This document shows, piece after piece, positions 11,375-21,275 of a stretch of DNA of 64,000 nt. The DNA lies in assembly GCA_963580285.1 (NCBI GenBank), contig OY757017.1, forward strand, positions 111,075,245 to 111,139,244, read 5' to 3'. Each line of letters begins with the position of its first letter. Positions within the stretch are counted from its first letter, which is position 1. The translations under genes and the position numbers were made by a program. The notes below the pieces were generated by a model that worked only from the letters and a program-made list of their open reading frames with translations, ran no database searches and was not told where the DNA came from. Origin of the DNA: Lucinisca nassula (lineage: Eukaryota > Mollusca > Bivalvia > Lucinida > Lucinidae).

Positions 11375-12090
11375 TAGTGGTCGGAATCGGAAGAATTTTC
11401 ATGATCGATCATCGGAAGATGTAATTGACCAATGATCGATCATTAATCGATCAAATATAAAATTATCAGGCGGAATGAATGTGATAATATACCGATCCGA
11501 AAGACGTGTGATATTCATCCCTGCAAATGATGCCAGTTGAGCATGTTAAATTGTTAAGACACCAAAATTTTATTACTGCTGTCGGGGATCGAACCCAGGA
11601 CCTCTAGCACTAACTGCTGACCTATCATGCATCAGAGGCAAGTGCACTAACCACTGGCCTATCAAGGATACTGATTTCCAGATGAACCTTGGTCTGCCTA
11701 ATAGAGGTGTGTGATTGTATTTTCAAAAGCAAGTCGCTGATGATTTTCATGATATTTTTGACGATTTACCTACCATTGAAGGCATATGATTTTGAGTAGT
11801 GACGGCAAATGGCTCTGCTTATGTCCAGTGTTGCTTTGGACACTGGACCGTCGCTCTTTTTGTGGAAGCCGAAGTGTTTCCACGCTATAGATCTACTTTT
11901 TCCACCCGGAGAGCCATTTTCCGGAAGCAGTTGCAGTAATAAAACCGAAACGACCGAAACAAACCGCAACGTTCAAATCCCGTTAAAAGCCGGAACCGAG
12001 TAATCGAGTACGGAAAAAAGTACCGATCATCAACTCGGAAGTCAGAAAACGAGCAATGCTCGACGAACTCGATTAATCGGCCGACCACTA
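11375..12090. mobile_element. non-autonomous hAT element with 8 bp target duplication
   Basis: Ends TAGTGGTCGG and CCGACCACTA are inverted. They are flanked by a perfect 8 bp direct repeat GGTGTTAC at 11367-11374 and 12091-12098, which is the hAT signature. Length is 716 bp with no transposase frame. A SINE family B fragment on the minus strand sits inside at about 11495-11668. Open frames over 11766-12088 on both strands are short and unconvincing. Confidence 0.88.
11495..11668 (-). repeat. SINE family B fragment inside hAT element
   Basis: Minus-strand head (GATAGGCCAGTGGTTAGTGC, degenerate A box; B box at 11584-11596) with part of the body. A short internal repeat of the tRNA-like part is visible at 11607-11640. 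Confidence 0.6.
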
Positions 12091-12619
12091 GGTGTTACCC
12101 CATTAATCCCTTAAATAATGCGGGATTGAATGCATAAATGTGTTTCAATTGCAGTAGCATGAATTTAAAACAGGATCAGCATGTGTGACATGCAGGGAAT
12201 GGGATGCATTCTGGCCGTTTTTTTTTTTTTTTGAGGACCCAGCAGGCAGGCCTGAGCTTGGCTATTGTTTTTTTATTTTATTTTTTTTTAACCCTGGTGA
12301 ATGAATGTCAACTTGCACAATGGGAGGCCGATTGGCAGATGAAGTTCAATGTGGCCAAATGTCACTCAATGTGTCACGACACCCTCCGGACAAGCAAATT
12401 AAGTTTGACTATACACTTCACCAGCAAATTTTCGAGCATCTATCTATCTATCTTATACTGAGTCGGTCATATTTGGCCATTACCTCGGTTGGGTGGCTAA
12501 ATTTAGAATTTAGCTAAACAAAGAGACACTGGATGCGTCCTTAAAACTATTTACAATCTGCATAACAGAGGTATCCTAAAACGCATACCTCTGAGTCTCA
12601 ATCCTACACTGTGCGGCCA

Positions 12620-12722
12620 CCCGCCCATAGGGGCTTGAAGAAATATATGGGCTGCATGATGCTTCCACGCAGAGCTGAATCTGGCCCGCACACTAGTACT
12701 GGTAAACCGCTTAGAGGATCTA
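12620..12722 (+). repeat. GGGGCTTGAAG-family repeat, left half (interrupted)
   Basis: Runs from the head to '...agaggatcta' and then stops. The continuation 'aagcctgtccagg' appears at 20202. The 7.5 kb between is an insertion at a TA site. Confidence 0.85.
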
Positions 12723-13350
12723 CCGTATTCGGGTGTGTATTACCCGCATTTGCGTACTACCCGCACCCCCTTTTTTCCAAAATCTGGGGGAAAACTGTTA
12801 TTCTGTTGTATTACCCGCATGGAACATTTGCTGAAATTTTGGTGGATGCGTAAGTGAGAATTTGGCCAGTTTTTGTAACACACAACAGAAAGTGCGATTG
12901 TCTTCAAAAGGCGGGAAAATGCAGGTGTGTGCGAGTATCACCAGAAAGCATGTATTTTACATTAAAATGTTGAAAAAACTTTACCTGTTCACTCTTGTTA
13001 TTTATTTATTAACCCACATATGCCCGCGGCCCTTTTTTGGGATATCGGCAAACAGTGAAGTACCAGATCAGACACCCCAGAAAGACACAGCAGACGTCTG
13101 ATTTGGATTTACACTGTTTGATGATTTATAAAGGTTCAGTTATGACACTATTGTTAATCACTGTCATATAATTGCCAACCTGCGGTGCGTGTCGATAAGG
13201 TGTGAAAATATGGTCAAGTTATGTCTCTAATTTGCGTTTATTCCCCAATCATAAAATTTAATCCGCAATCAATGTGAAAACTATTTAATTGCTCCTAAGA
13301 TGAGTTGCTATGGCTATTCTACTATCTCGTGAATGGTTATGTTTTGGCGC

Positions 13351-13626
13351 TGGTGTTACGATTTTCCCGATTATGGAAATAACACCAAAGTAATGAAATC
13401 ATTTGCTGAAAACGATTTATTAACGAATGCTACACTGTTTGTAGCCATTACGATTTTCCGTGACGATCTCTTAAACTAATCTAATTTCCTGGCAACCGAC
13501 GTTTCTTACGTTGCTATCCGACGTCACAACACGTGACGTCGCGTAATAAACCAATTATCTGAAGTAACGTTATAAAAGAAGCGTATGTTATGAAATCGGT
13601 TTAGCCTTCATATTATCTTCTTTCCA
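13351..13626 (-). repeat. 3' LTR of BEL element (D)
   Basis: 276 bp. On the minus strand it starts TGGAAAGAAG and ends GTAACACCA. An AATAAA signal is present in the second half. A perfect 9 bp inverted repeat CGACGTCAC/GTGACGTCG (13519-13527, 13533-13541) carries two CRE-like TGACGTC halves. Confidence 0.93.
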
Positions 13627-13843
13627 TTTTCCCCTCCTCAAATGTCTATCATTTGATAAACTCAAATAAATGATGCAAAAGTCGCTATTACTGAAATGAT
13701 ACGTGCACCTGCTTCGAAAGTTCATAAACTGTATAGACATACTTATTAAAATATCAAACTTAATAATGAGCTTCTCTATAATGTTGATTAAAATCTCAAC
13801 TAAATTAAGTTAAACATAGTTAGTTGTTTTGCGATTAAAGTTC

Positions 13844-14500
13844 TTATTCTAGTGACACAGTTTTGTGATTGGTTTCACCAATGTACCGTATTAAATCTAG
13901 AGCTTCGCAACACGGACATCCCATCTCTTGTTTTACATTACTCCTCTTCTTTTCATCTGTAGTGTTGTCCGGTCCCAGTCGTAGTTTCTCGGTAGTATAT
14001 TCCTTTATGTACTCCAGCTGCTTCTCGCTGCGACCTCTCACTTGGTTATACTGTCTCTCTTTCTCCGGGACTTTCTCCATGTTTGTCTTATTCGACTGTA
14101 GCTTTGTTCTCTCCCCTGACAGGAACTGGTTTACCTTTTTTGCCGGTACAGCCTCCTTTGTCTTAAGCGTAAGCTTGCAAATTATTCCGGCGACGTCTTC
14201 TCTGTTTGGAGAGTCTGTCTTAACTGAATGTCGAATGAGTCTTTGTAGTATCTTGGTCCTTTCCTTTTCGTTCCCATTCAGTACTACTTGGTCATTCTCC
14301 TTAGCTGATTCTTCATTGTGATATATTTCTCCCTTTTCGTCCATCATCTGAAGAACGACTGTTTTCTCCTTGGCTGGGTTGTGCCTCTGATGTATATTCT
14401 CTAGTTTCATTTGCATCCGACTGCGTTCATGCTCAAGGCAGTCGCTTGCGCTGAGAGCTACTTCGAATTTAGCTTCAGCGACGGACACTTTGCGAACCAT
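13844..14500 (-). CDS. second open frame of BEL element, coiled-coil-like (D)
   Basis: A 218-codon frame that overlaps the end of the upstream long frame by 43 bases in another register. It is rich in K, E, Q and R with heptad-like spacing, and ends with a CPCC-containing tail. The upstream frame ends in similar charged sequence ('KQDIGKLN'), so the two probably represent one captured coiled-coil sequence broken by a frameshift. I do not recognise the donor gene. It sits where pol would be in a BEL element. An antisense 150-codon frame over it is a shadow. Confidence 0.55.
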   Translation of the reverse strand: MVRKVSVAEAKFEVALSASDCLEHERSRMQMKLENIHQRHNPAKEKTVVLQMMDEKGEIYHNEESAKENDQVVLNGNEKERTKILQRLIRHSVKTDSPNREDVAGIICKLTLKTKEAVPAKKVNQFLSGERTKLQSNKTNMEKVPEKERQYNQVRGRSEKQLEYIKEYTTEKLRLGPDNTTDEKKRSNVKQEMGCPCCEALDLIRYIGETNHKTVSLE

Positions 14501-17500
14501 CTCATTAGGTTGAGTTTCCCGATATCTTGTTTAAGACCATTTCGACTGATGTTGTCTTGTATAAGTAAGCTCTTTTCTTCTGAAGTCGGCTTGGCTTTTT
14601 CAAGTTCGGCTTCAACAGAAGTTTTAAAATGGCTAAGTTCGTCGTTAAGCTCTATACCAGAGCAATGAGTGGCGGCAGCATTTGCCGTCTCAGGCTTATG
14701 TTTTAGTGCGATGCTGTCATTTTGTGCTGCTGTAAGTCTATCCTGTAATGGAACTATTATCTCCACCAACTTGGCATTCTGCTCTTTTTCCTTTTTATAA
14801 CTATCATCATAACTTTCCTGGGCTGTTTTATAGTATTGCAAGTCTCGTTGCACATATACCTTCTGACTGCTTCTTTCTAAAATGATTGTGTTGGAAACAC
14901 GTGACCCATGTTCCACAGCGTTCAGTTTGGACTCTGTTGGATTAAGTTTCTGCATCATAGTTTCTACAGTGTCTTTATGTTTAGGATGTTCCCTGTCCTT
15001 TCTCTCCAGAATATTACACTGCACGACAGACTCTAGTTTAACATTACTTAGCGTTAGGTTCTGATGTGCAGTACACGGCGTCAGAGCTTCTTCAGGTTTG
15101 ACTTCACTATGAAGGTCCCCAACTGTTGACTGAAGGTTCTTGTATTTCGGCAAACGTTCAACATTTTTAACAGCAAGTTTGTCATCAATGCTCATAATTG
15201 GTGTTTTAAGAGGAGTAGAAACATCTTCAGTTTCCCAAAATTGTTCCAACGTCTTATTTATTGCCTGAATTTCAGACTGATTATTTACGCAGTAAGTGCA
15301 GGCAAAATTTGTTTGTATTACCTCTTGCTGATCTGAGCCGGTATTACCAATACATGTCCAGCCCAGGGGTGTTAACCTGGCAATAGGTTCCCCTGATCTT
15401 CCCCTCACCTCTTGTATGGCATAGAGAAGGTCCGCACAATCCAATCCTATTAAAATGTCGACGATAGGCCTTCTTAGCGAAGATGGAAAGTCGATATCCC
15501 TCAGATGAGGCCACCGTTCCTTGCACTTGTTCCAGTCGTCGACATGCATATTCCCGGTGACCCTGTTTACCGTGTAGGCGTTGACTTCCATGGTAACACT
15601 GCCTGTTACGCTCTTTAGTTCGACACTGACTGGTTTGCTTTCAAAAGTGTTAGATTGACCATTCAACACATTGACAGTCACCTTTTCTGTTCTTCCTATC
15701 AGGCCTAGCTCGGCTGCGACGTCAGCATTTACGTAGGTCTTCGTACTAGCATCATCTAGCAAAGCATTAACTGTCAGTGAACGGCCTCCATTTTGAAGAA
15801 TTACAGGAACAGTTCGCAGTCCAATGAAAACTGGCCGCACGTAGCTTTGACTCAACATCGTTGTCTGTTCCGCTTGTTCCTTCCCCTCCGTGAGGCAAGT
15901 GGCTCGATCTTTTGTTGGGGTTGTCAGGTCCTGACAGTAAGGACGTTTTAACTCAGTATTATCTACCGAAAGCAGTTTTTGTTCTATGGGTCTTGGTTTA
16001 TGCAGCAGTTTATGGTGCAAGAAGATGCACCCGTCTTGCCCGCATCGTCGGCTTCGGGGACACGACTTTCCTTGGTGTCCTTGCGCTAAACATCGGTAAT
16101 ACAGCTGTAGTAGTTTGGCTATTCTCCATCGATCTGGCACGCTTCTTCGAATAAACTCTCGACAGTTCCAGATTCCGTGCTGCTTGCCATATTCCGGACA
16201 AAGAGATTTTATGGACTTCCGACTTTCGTTTGCTTCACCGAAGAATGTCTGCTGATTGCCATACCTAGCTGTTGATCAAGATGATTCATCATCGAGCTTG
16301 CCCGTTAGACCACGCACCGTCTCTGAGGCTATTGTCTGGAACTCAGCCTCTTGCAGTATCCATGTTCGCAGTGCTATAACCGATTCTTCCTTGTTGTTTT
16401 CAAAAACCCAGCGATGATAACGTGCAAGCATCGCTTCCGGTATTTTGCATTGCAGCTTGATGTACAGCGATCCGTTCCCCAATTCATATTGATGTCCTGC
16501 CTCTTGCAGATTTATCATTGCGATATCGAGAAGATCAGCAAACTCCTCGATATCCTTTGCACTGCCTGGTCTTATCTGACGGAACTGCTCCAGCTCCTCT
16601 AAGTAAATAGCGATCTGTCTACGTTTTCCGCCGAACTTCCGCTCCAGTCGATCTTTGGCAGCTTCATAAGCTGTAGCAGAATGTCCTAAACTCTCGATCA
16701 CTTTCAAAGCGTCCCCGGACAAATATTGACGTAGCTGCAAAAGCTTATACTCTGCCGTTGCTGGTGCGCTATCAATACAGGCGATGAAGGCAGCTTTCCA
16801 ATTCTGATATTGACGCTTTTCTCCATTAAAAACAGGTATTTGAACACGTTTTAATTGCCTCCATAAATCTTGCCCGATTGATGGAGTATTGTAGCTAGCT
16901 GTCGGTTCGAAAGGCACAGCCTCAACCCTCAGTTTGCGTTCATTTACTACAGTATTTAAGCCGTGGTGTTCTACAGGTCTGTTTGTATATGACAATGAAT
17001 TCTCTCTATCGATCTTGTTCGTCATTCTGCCATATGCAGGCTTTTGTTCTGTTTCATCAAACAAGGCCTTTGGCTGTATTTTGGTGGTAGGGTTTACTAT
17101 TTCGTTTGCTCTAAGTACCGTTGGGTAATCAGGAAGTCCTACCTTTTCCAGTGTTCCATGAGTAGATTTTCCAGGCTGAGAGTCTATACTGTTTTTCTGT
17201 GATTCGTTTTGCTGCTGCACATATGCGTTCGAATGTTCTGAAATGTTCCTTCTGTTTAAATCTATCGTAAGTATTTCTGATATCTCACTTGCTTGTTCTT
17301 TCTGTTTATCCATGCACCGTCTTGCTGCTTCACACGCCGCTGTGAATTCCTCCTCGATCTTCTCCATTTCTACGACAACCCTTTTACCATTTTCCATTTC
17401 CTTATTTTTCGCATACAGTTCCGATAAGGATGACATAACGTCCAGCACGCTCTCCATTGCACTATCAAGTCTGTCGCATGCACATTCGATCTCCTCATTG

Positions 17501-17682
17501 CAGGGCGATTTATTTCTTTCTATCAAAAATAGCAACTTATTTCTTGATCGCGTAAAATAGGATTTGGTTCGAACCTTTTCTATCTTGAGTTTTGTTTCTG
17601 TATCCAAACTCTCCTTTGAAATCCCGGCCGAATTGACGTTTTCGCTCTGACTGTCTGTGCTGGACCTGTTCTCCGACGCCAT
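14458..17682 (-). pseudogene. gag-protease frame of BEL element, interrupted by one stop (D)
   Basis: Identical in layout to the intact 1074-codon frame at 33761-36985, but codon 469 is TGA (16276-16278) where the other copy has CGA, a CpG-type transition. This splits it into a 468-codon Gag part (16276-17682) and a downstream part with zinc knuckles and protease. One other amino-acid difference is visible (Val here, Ala in the second copy, base 17096). Domain details are given under the intact copy. Confidence 0.9.
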
Positions 17683-17734
17683 TTGGTCTGTATTTCAGCA
17701 ATATGTTTCCGTTTTCCTTATTTTTTCGTTCTGT

Positions 17735-17753
17735 TAACCTCGCTCTGCTACCA
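17735..17753 (-). promoter_or_regulatory. primer-binding site of BEL element
   Basis: On the minus strand TGGTAGCAGAGCGAGGTTA begins four bases inside the 5' LTR. Starting with TGG, it would pair with a tRNA 3' CCA end. The tRNA identity was not determined. Confidence 0.6.
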
Positions 17754-17757
17754 GTTT

Positions 17758-18033
17758 TGGTGTTACGATTTTCCCGATTATGGAAATAACACCAAAGTAA
17801 TGAAATCAATTGCTGAAAACGATTTATTAACGAATGCTACACTGTTTGTAGCCATTACGATTTTCCGTGACGATCTCTTAAACTAATCTAATTTCCTGGC
17901 AACCGACGTTTCTTACGTTGCTATCCGACGTCACAACACGTGACGTCGCATAATAAACCAATTATCCGAAGTAACGTTATAAAAGAAGCTTATGTTATGA
18001 AATCGGTTTAGCCTTCATATTATCTTCTTTCCA
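17758..18033 (-). repeat. 5' LTR of BEL element (D)
   Basis: 276 bp, differing from the 3' LTR by four substitutions (about 1.4%). Carries the same CRE-like inverted repeat and AATAAA. The target duplication GGCGC follows at 18034-18038. Confidence 0.93.
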
Positions 18034-18599
18034 GGCGCCAAATTGCAGAAGCTTAGCATGAAAAGTTGGACGCTTTAATTTGTGTTAAAACATCTGTATG
18101 CTGTTGTTGGTTATTGACGAGGAGCTTACGGAAAGGGCTGTTTTCCACAACCGTTTTGCTATAGAGAATTTTTTTACCGTTTCCAAAAACTTTTTTATGA
18201 AAGAGATACGGCCCATTAAGATAAAACAATAGACACGTGTGGGGTTGCTGGGGTCCGATGACGTCATTTACCGATCGTGTGCAGAAAAAAACTGTAGCGG
18301 TGGTGGGTGGGCGGCGGTTGGATGCCGAAAAACTTTGATGTTCGCATTGAACTTGCTTGTTTATTTTGTTTAAAATCAGAGTTTTAAGTATAATACTCAC
18401 AAAATCGGGCTTGCTAGTAATGGAGATTGTTATGTTACTCATGTGTAAGTAAAATTGAGTGGACAATTAAATGTTCTTTATGTCGGGAATTGTAAAAGGA
18501 TAGAGCATAACATGAGATGCATCGTATTTTCAGCTGACAAAAGTAAAAATAAAATGGTCCAAAAATAATTGGGCGGATTACCCGCACCCTGAACTTGGG
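18034..18599 (+). repeat. part of a ~900 bp dispersed repeat (copy L) within the TA-flanked element
   Basis: Together with 13130-13350 (the BEL element splits it) this is homologous to the reverse complement of about 18780-19510 and to 43080-43620 on the plus strand. Shared marks include ACGGTAGATGTA-type sequence, a TGACGTCA site at 18257-18264 and 'gaaaactttgatgttcgc'. No long coding frame is conserved between the three copies. Confidence 0.65.
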
Positions 18600-20144
18600 C
18601 AGTGATTTTTTTACCCCTGCGTCCTGCGTCCAGGACGCACAAATCGGACTGAGGACGCACGATCATAAAATATGTGCGTCCGTCGGACGCAAATATTTCA
18701 TGGGCGAAAAAAAATCCAACTTTCATTTTCACTGCTGTAAATATCGGCGGAAGTGATAAAATACCCCACTTTTACCGAACCTTCAACTGCCAAACGAGTC
18801 ACCAAAAAAATCGATACAGGTACAATTTGATGATCCAACCACAAGACGAAAATTCCCTCCATCCAAAATGAGCCCAAACTTTCACACAAGCAAGTTCAAT
18901 GCGAACATCAAAGTTTTCCGCCATCCAAATCGCCGCCCACAAACCGACTCTACCATTTTTCTGCATGTGATCGGTAAATGTGTCAAATGACGTCATCCGA
19001 TGCCAGCAACCCCGCACGTGTTTAATGCCATTGTTTTTATTTAATGGGCTGTATCCCGTTCTTAAAAAAATGTTTGGAACCGGTAAAAAATATTTTCTCG
19101 ATAGCTAAACGGTTGTGAATGAAGTTGGATAGAAAACAGCACTTTGCACACCCCCCGAATTATCCCCAGCAGCTCCAACAACAGCGTTCGACTTTTCCCG
19201 CCAAGCCGAGCGTCTGCTATTTCGCGCAAAAACATAACCATTCACGATCCGTTTTTATAATGCATACATCTACCGTTAGATGTAGCTAATTGTCTGAGGT
19301 GCGAGTAAATCATTTTCACATTGATTGTGGATTAAATTTTTTGATTGGGGTATAAACGCAAATTAGAGACATAACTTGAGACCATATTTTCACACCTCGT
19401 TCAAGTTGGCTTATCGCCAGAAATGAAAGACACGCACCACAGGGCAATCATGTTTACTTGGCAATTATGTGACAGGGATTAACAATAGTGTCATAATTGA
19501 ACTGTTATAAATACACAAACGGTTTGTCTCTGAATTGTCGACAAAGCAGGACAGTGCAGCACAATTATTGTGATTTACTTACTGTAGTTTTACTGTATTT
19601 AAGTACTCAAAAGACGGACAGCTGTAGACGATTTTTTTTGCACTTGCCCGACCGGGCGTCCTAAGGTCAAAGTGCACCTGCCAGGTGCGATTTCGGACTT
19701 GTACCGGGCGGCCGGGCGATGGATTTGTCAGCCCCTGAACCAAGATAGCTGGTGTCCCAACCAGGGGAGGAAACGTTTGTCGATAATGGTTTGGAATATT
19801 TTCTCCATTGTGCATGAAGTAAATTTCACGCACATGTTGCGGTGCGCATTTATCGAGAACGAAAGTAGAAAACATGACGGAAAATAGACTAAAAAACGTA
19901 CACTTTAGCAGGATTTCTTTGGGCTAGTACAAGTTGATGATTGATTCTGTTCATTGCAAATAATAGATACTAGACCGCATTATTTTAACTATGAATGATG
20001 GCATTTTATACTGAACCGATCTTTTTTGTACTTCCTTTTTTTCCCTCCAAATATTGGGACTCATACTTTCTGATTTGGGACGCACAGTTTTTTGGTTGAG
20101 TGAGTCCCAGGACGCATAGTTGAAAATTTGTAAAAAAATCACTG
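18600..20144. mobile_element. hAT-like non-autonomous element with CAGTG ends
   Basis: Ends CAGTGATTTTTTTAC are inverted over 15 bp, with a flanking direct repeat CTTGGG(C) at 18594-18600 and 20145-20151. GCGTCC motifs are clustered near both ends, as in hAT subterminal repeats. The part at 19620-19760 (GGGCGACC/CCGGGCGG-rich) resembles hAT terminal regions known from marine animals. It carries a minus-strand copy (R) of the ~900 bp repeat. There is no transposase frame. Confidence 0.65.
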
Positions 20145-20201
20145 CTTGGGCCTGTAATTTGAGGAAAAAAAACTGTGGGTAATACACGCCCGAATACGGT
20201 A

Positions 20202-20397
20202 AGCCTGTCCAGGAACCGCGGTGCGAGGCGGACCGTCCATGCTAATAAACCCTATTGGTTTCATTGGGCGACAGGGCTTGAGATGTCATTTCATCTCAAT
20301 ATCGGGTAAAAGTCCCACAAAATTATAAGCAATGTCTCCAAAATGACCTTTACAGTGTTGACGGGGACGTTTAACCTCAAATCAAACAAACAAAAAC
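20202..20397 (+). repeat. GGGGCTTGAAG-family repeat, right half (interrupted)
   Basis: Continues the repeat broken at 12722 and ends in the CAAA tail. Confidence 0.85.
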
Positions 20398-20404
20398 TGT
20401 GCGG

Positions 20405-20538
20405 CCACCAACAGCTAAGGTCATACGGAGACAGGACCTCGGTTTAAAGACACATCCAAAAGTCTGGAGAAGCCTGGGATAGTACCTGCGATCCCTGTTT
20501 ACAAGGCGAGTAGCGTAACCACTACACCACGGAGGCTT
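20405..20538 (-). repeat. tRNA-derived SINE, family C
   Basis: The minus-strand head AGCCTCCGTGGTGTAGTGG begins at 20538, with a B box near 20490, followed by a short body ending 'cttagctgttggtgg'. A second copy is at 45045-45182. Confidence 0.75.
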
Positions 20539-20541
20539 CTA

Positions 20542-20613
20542 CTTTTAGAGAGGAAAGATATACTATCCTATAATAATATTTTATTAGGACATTATATCTT
20601 TCCTCTCTAAAAG
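20542..20613. repeat. 72 bp hairpin with 21 bp perfect arms
   Basis: CTTTTAGAGAGGAAAGATAT at 20542 pairs perfectly with the arm at 20593-20613. The loop is 30 nt and AT-rich. It starts three bases after the tRNA-like head of the SINE. Confidence 0.75.
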
Positions 20614-21275
20614 CTTGGAACTGGTCCCTGTGGTTGGGTCGGTGTGAAGGTGCTATGTAGCTTTCAGTGCCAACTGAGGTAATGGCCAAGTATGATCGAC
20701 TCAGTATATGAAGATAGATAGGGTGTTCTAGTACCTGGGCTTTGGTAGGCAAAACTTAACTATACCGCAAGAGCCTGTTGTGCTTGCAGCAGGTGTGGAA
20801 TGGAATGGGGTAGGGGATGGGATGCTTTTTTTTTTAATCCTTTGGGACAATTGCACTTTTCTGGGTGCTGATTTTCCTACTGATTTTCTGTAGGAAAATC
20901 AACGTGAGTAGGTATCTAAGGTCCTATCATGAAGATGTGCGTAAGCACAGCCCAAAACTGGAAATAAAATGCAAAATTATCCCCAAAATGGTGTAGATAA
21001 GGCATATTTCAGGTTAAAACCAAGGTTTTTAACTAGGTTTTAATTAAGTTCTGCAATTTCAAGCTTGTTCTAAGCAGAACTTTGTTGTTGTTTATCTATA
21101 AAGCATTTTATCGCTGCTAATAAACTCATTGTGCTAAAATAACCTCTTGTGCATTACACATGGTACTAAACTCATGCTGCTATATGTGCACATAAGTAAA
21201 TATGTTACAATTCAAAATCTTTTTGTGCTCCTGATGAACTCCATCAGTGCAGTCCTAATATCCTTCTGTCCTTGT
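20614..21275. other. probable LINE 3' non-coding region and flank
   Basis: No gene. A small hairpin (GATTTTCCTAC/GTAGGAAAATC) lies at about 20870-20901. The 3' end of the LINE on the minus strand must fall in this stretch, but I could not fix it. Confidence 0.4.

Larger units (their letters stand above)
13351..18033 (-). mobile_element. BEL/Pao LTR element lacking polymerase (copy in D)
   Basis: Two 276 bp LTRs (13351-13626 and 17758-18033, TG...CA ends on the minus strand) differ at four positions. A 5 bp target duplication GGCGC lies at 13346-13350 and 18034-18038. A primer-binding-like site begins TGG four bases after the 5' LTR (17753 downward), and a purine tract (GAGGAGGGGAAAA) lies next to the 3' LTR at 13627-13640. 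The 4.1 kb interior encodes Gag and a retropepsin, then unrelated coding sequence. No reverse transcriptase, RNase H or integrase motifs are present. Confidence 0.92.
12723..20199. mobile_element. 7.5 kb TA-flanked inverted-repeat element (host of BEL and hAT insertions)
   Basis: Left end CCGTATTCGGGTGTGTATTA and right end (reverse complement CCGTATTCGGGCGTGTATTA) are inverted. TA flanks both sides (12721-12722, 20200-20201), and the target is a GGGGCTTGAAG-family repeat whose halves join cleanly. With the BEL element (13351-18033) and the CAGTG-ended element (18600-20144) removed, about 1.25 kb remains. That core has no transposase frame, so it is a non-autonomous element. TA duplication fits Tc1/mariner-like or related superfamilies, but this is not decided. 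Confidence 0.8.

Noticed and set aside
13869..14321. 150-codon plus-strand gene
   Set aside because: It is the antisense shadow of the coiled-coil frame of the BEL element. Similar plus-strand frames at 14411, 14882, 15912, 16351, 16934 and 17243 and their D' copies are also shadows.
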